The notes under the pieces were generated by a model, which saw only the letters and a list, made by a program, of their open reading frames with translations, was not told the DNA's origin and made no database searches. Shown here piece by piece: positions 9,061-11,083 of a stretch of DNA of 11,083 nucleotides. Each line of letters starts with the position of its first letter. Position 1 is the first letter of the stretch. The stretch is taken from NCBI GenBank assembly GCA_003339415.1, contig PDHQ01000691.1:1-11083 (forward strand), written 5' to 3'. Made by a program: the position numbers and the translations under genes. The stretch is from Ophiocordyceps camponoti-saundersi (nom. inval.). Its lineage: Eukaryota; Ascomycota; Sordariomycetes; Hypocreales; Ophiocordycipitaceae.

Positions 9061-9503
9061 AGGGAAAAGGGACGAGGCACGAAAAACGAAGGCCAAGTTG
9101 ATTTAGTATATATTAAAGGTTCTATATATATATGTGTATAAAGAAAGAGAAGAAGAACAAGATAATAGAGAGTAGAAAAGGGGGCAATTCGTGTCTTATC
9201 GAAGAAGGAGCTAATATAGTTAGCAAGGCAGGACTTATCTATTGTCTCCTTTAATTAGGGCAGGCGACGTAGCAAGACTGCCTTATTAATCTATATAACT
9301 TCCCGATTGTTAAGCGAATTACTGTTAGGAAAGAACTTAATTGCCGAGCAGGTAGGTTAGTTAGAAAAGGGGCAAAATAAGGTTCTTAGTGATATCTTAG
9401 GAGCCTTAAGTTTATTATTGTGTTAAGTCGAGTATAGTCGCGTTCCTAAGCGTGTGCGGTAATCGGCAATTAGTGCTAAGAGATTAATCCCCCCCCCCTA
9501 TCT
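9061..9503 (-). other. 5' untranslated leader of the element
   Basis: About 440 bp between the 5' LTR and gag with no open frame. It is less depleted in CpA/TpG than pol and contains a TA-rich run (9121-9138), a purine-rich stretch on the plus strand (9139-9184) and ten C at 9489-9498, next to the LTR, where the tRNA primer-binding site is expected. No sequence starting TGG that would pair with a tRNA 3' end is recognisable there. Confidence 0.5.
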
Positions 9504-9716
9504 CGGTCACTAGCTAGATAGGTTAACGGCGGAGGGATTAAATAAACTAATTATAGGCATAAGAAATAGGCTTAATACGAAGATTAATAAGTGCCCTTAT
9601 TAATTAATATATATATATATCCTCTAGGAATGACTGCCCCCTATATAGGCAGTTAAGTAAGTATTAGTTATATAACTAGAATAACGCAATCCCCTTTTAA
9701 CCTTTCCCCTCCAGCT
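9504..9716 (-). repeat. 5' LTR of the gypsy element (right copy)
   Basis: Partner of the left repeat in the same orientation, separated by about 8.9 kb that contains gag and pol on the minus strand, which makes this the upstream LTR. It holds an uninterrupted TA run near 9607-9620 where the left copy has one G. The end near 9713 reads ...cccctcca on the plus strand, consistent with a TG start on the minus strand; the other end (about 9499-9504) would be expected to read CA on the minus strand and is blurred. The repeat is followed on its inner side by ten C (9489-9498). Confidence 0.85.
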
Positions 9717-10108
9717 GCCTATGAGTACGGTACGTACCTGCTTATTAGTAAGATACGCCGTAGTGCGCACCTCTCTATAGACCCACTTCGCCCGTTAGCA
9801 ATAGCCGGTATATACCTAACTACTTTACTTTTAACGATATTTTATAAAAATATAACTATCGTTAGTTTTTTTTACTATATTGCTAGGGCTAAAAGTTAGA
9901 TATAAAAGACCGGGCGGAGGAAGCCGTAAGAGGCAGAGAGAAACTAAATACTTCTACTAATATTCTTATAACTATTACGGATATTTATAGACGCCGCGAA
10001 ATAAGTTATAAAGATTAGAAATATAAATAGTTCGGCGACGGTGAGAGATATGCGAAAATAAAACGGATATTAAATAAGTATAGAACGTAATAAAAGACTA
10101 TTAGAGAG
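9717..10108. other. Right flank proximal part, no gene seen
   Basis: No open frame. It contains the palindrome ggtacgtacc (9729-9738), an AT-rich hairpin (9832-9864) and a TATA-like motif tataaaag at 9901-9908. A similar tataaaagg sits near 10695, just upstream of the second copy of the repeat pair, at a spacing close to that of the repeats. Confidence 0.45.
9832..9864. repeat. AT-rich hairpin
   Basis: Perfect 8-bp arms taacgata (9832-9839) and tatcgtta (9857-9864) flank a 17-base AT-rich loop and are followed by a T run (about 9865-9872). It resembles a terminator-type stem in form only; in a fungal nuclear setting it may be a remnant of an inverted repeat. Confidence 0.5.
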
Positions 10109-10400
10109 TTTAATTAAATAATATATTAAGCTTCCCTTTCTTTTAAAAGCTTTAAGGGATTAGGATATAAGGGGCGCTTAAGGGTTAAGATAGGATAGCA
10201 GCTATTACTAAGTATATAGCGTAGTTTAGTTTCCGTGGAAGATAAAGGAATTAAGTAATATAGCTATCTTAAAAATCGTATATCGCAAATCGAGTGTTAA
10301 AAGGTACTTATAGCAAAATTTCTACTAAACGGGATTATAGCTTTATCTTAAACTTTACACCTTTATATAACGAATTACCTATTTAAATATTAGTTTGGAG
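10109..10400 (+). repeat. Diverged direct repeat, copy A
   Basis: Resembles 10709-11040 in the same orientation. Shared landmarks in order: ttaattaaata, actaagtatatagcgta (10207-10223, identical), attaagtaata, a cttatag...agcaaaa block, aaacggaattataac-like, and attacctattt. No coding frame. It could be one unit of a decayed tandem array or an LTR-like end of another element. Confidence 0.65.
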
Positions 10401-10430
10401 GACTAAGGCTATCGATAAAGTGGTCGTTAC

Positions 10431-10563
10431 CTTACTTCTCCTCGTTTCCTTCGTCTTTTTATAAAAAATAACTTCCTAGGAGAATTACTATTAGGCTTAT
10501 GCCTATTTAGCTAAAGATCGCCTTTTCTGTTAGTTAAAGACGACGGTAACCGAGGAAGTTACG
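10431..10563. repeat. Imperfect inverted repeat between copies A and B
   Basis: The arm near 10431-10457 (cttctcctcgtttccttcgtc) is roughly the reverse complement of the arm near 10538-10563 (gacgacggtaaccgaggaag), about 24 of 28 positions with small gaps. The ~80-bp loop includes a small hairpin, taggc-ttat-gccta, near 10493-10506. It may be terminal inverted repeats of a tiny decayed element or a foldback. Confidence 0.45.
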
Positions 10564-10596
10564 CCCCGTAGGGATCTACTACGCTTGCTTAGATTG

Positions 10597-10617
10597 CCCC
10601 CCCCCCCCCCCCCCCCC
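10597..10617. repeat. Poly-C run, 21 bases
   Basis: An uninterrupted run of 21 C in otherwise AT-rich DNA, G21 on the minus strand. It contains no CpA inside, so RIP cannot attack it internally. The length may be inexact, since long homopolymers are often misread. Confidence 0.9.
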
Positions 10618-10708
10618 TTACCCGCCAAAGCAATATAGCGGCGGTAGCAGATATACCTAAGGAAAAATACGATTTAGCCTTTTCTAGTAAGCTATAAAAG
10701 GCACGAAC

Positions 10709-11040
10709 GGCGCTTAATTAAATAGTAACTTAACCGTTTCCTTATCCTAGGAGCTTCTAAGGATTAGAAGATAAAAAGCGGTTAAGATAAGATAGGGGCT
10801 ATAACTAAGTATATAGCGTAAATCAGTTCTATCGAAGAGAGGAATATATTAAGTAATACTTAGCCCTCTAACCTTATATTTATAGCTATCTCTAGAGTCG
10901 TATATTAAGTTAAGTCTTAAAGCGGACTTATAGTATTTTTTTTTTAGCAAAAACCCTATAAAACGGAATTATAACTTCGTTTTAAACCTTATACCTATTA
11001 GTAGGAATTACTAATTTAATTACCTATTTCGAAATTTTAA
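10709..11040 (+). repeat. Diverged direct repeat, copy B
   Basis: Second copy, displaced by about 597-602 bp. The identical 17-mer is at 10804-10820. It has small insertions relative to copy A, including around 10860-10900 and a T9-10 run at about 10936-10945. The copies are much more diverged than the two LTRs, so the duplication is older or more heavily mutated. The copy ends close to the window edge, so more units may follow. Confidence 0.65.
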
Positions 11041-11083
11041 GAGTTTATTTAAATAGTTATTCCCTTCTTTTAGCTTATTCCCT

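Larger units (their letters stand above)
417..9716 (-). mobile_element. RIP-inactivated Ty3/gypsy LTR retrotransposon
   Basis: A full-length element of about 9.3 kb bounded by two direct repeats (LTRs). Order on the minus strand: 5' LTR, leader, gag-protease, RT, RNase H, integrase, an unidentified third ORF, 3' LTR. Integrase downstream of RT and RNase H is the Ty3/gypsy order, not the Ty1/copia order. Every frame is riddled with TAA/TAG stops, ATG is rare, and CpA/TpG are strongly depleted on both strands, as produced by fungal repeat-induced point mutation. Three long frames nevertheless keep register, so decay was by transitions rather than indels. No target-site duplication, convincing primer-binding site or polypurine tract was found outside the LTRs. 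The copy cannot encode working proteins. Family assignment rests on reading the minus-strand translation by eye. Confidence 0.93.
10401..10708. other. Segment between the direct repeats, no gene seen
   Basis: Holds the inverted repeat and the poly-C run and is more GC-rich than its surroundings (for example around 10620-10650). No open frame and no match to gag, pol or the third ORF by eye. Confidence 0.4.

Noticed and set aside
9832..9872. Intrinsic terminator (stem followed by T run)
   Set aside because: The stem is AT-rich and the setting is fungal nuclear DNA, where this form carries no such meaning.
1..11083. tRNA or rRNA genes
   Set aside because: No cloverleaf A/B boxes or rRNA-like conserved stretches were noticed on either strand.

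Overview
The window looks like nuclear DNA of a filamentous ascomycete (Pezizomycotina-type fungus) in an AT-rich, repeat-derived block. The main reason is a strong repeat-induced point mutation (RIP) signature. CpA and TpG are nearly absent over long stretches and TpA is everywhere. In 4381-5580 I counted by eye about 30 CpA+TpG, where equal dinucleotide frequencies would give about 150. No intact protein-coding gene is visible on either strand.

Most of the window (about 417-9716) is one complete but dead LTR retrotransposon of the Ty3/gypsy type, lying on the minus strand. Two ~213-bp direct repeats at 417-630 and 9504-9716 are its LTRs; the right one is the 5' LTR. Reading right to left: an untranslated leader (9503-9061); a long gag-protease frame (9060-~6280) with an RGG-rich stretch, a degraded CCHC zinc knuckle and an aspartic-protease region; then, in the -1 frame, a pol frame (~6292-2732) with reverse transcriptase (LPQG and YxDD regions), RNase H, and integrase with HHCC, D,D35E and GPF regions. 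In the env-like position between pol and the 3' LTR lies a third frame of about 585 codons (2523-766) that I cannot identify.

The decay is almost purely transitional. In-frame stops are TAA or TAG at former Trp/Gln-type codons, start codons read ATA, and all four integrase zinc ligands have become Tyr. Yet each of the three frames stays in register from end to end, so there are no net frame-breaking indels over about 8 kb.

The flanks are non-coding. On the left, 1-416 holds only AT-rich sequence and a T13 run. On the right, 9717-11083 holds an AT-rich hairpin, a TATA-like motif, a diverged pair of ~300-bp direct repeats about 600 bp apart (near 10109-10400 and 10709-11040), an imperfect inverted repeat between them and a run of 21 C. 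The points most worth a second look are the unidentified third ORF, its milder RIP compared with pol, the trinucleotide context of the CpA/TpG sites that survive, and the right-flank repeat pair.
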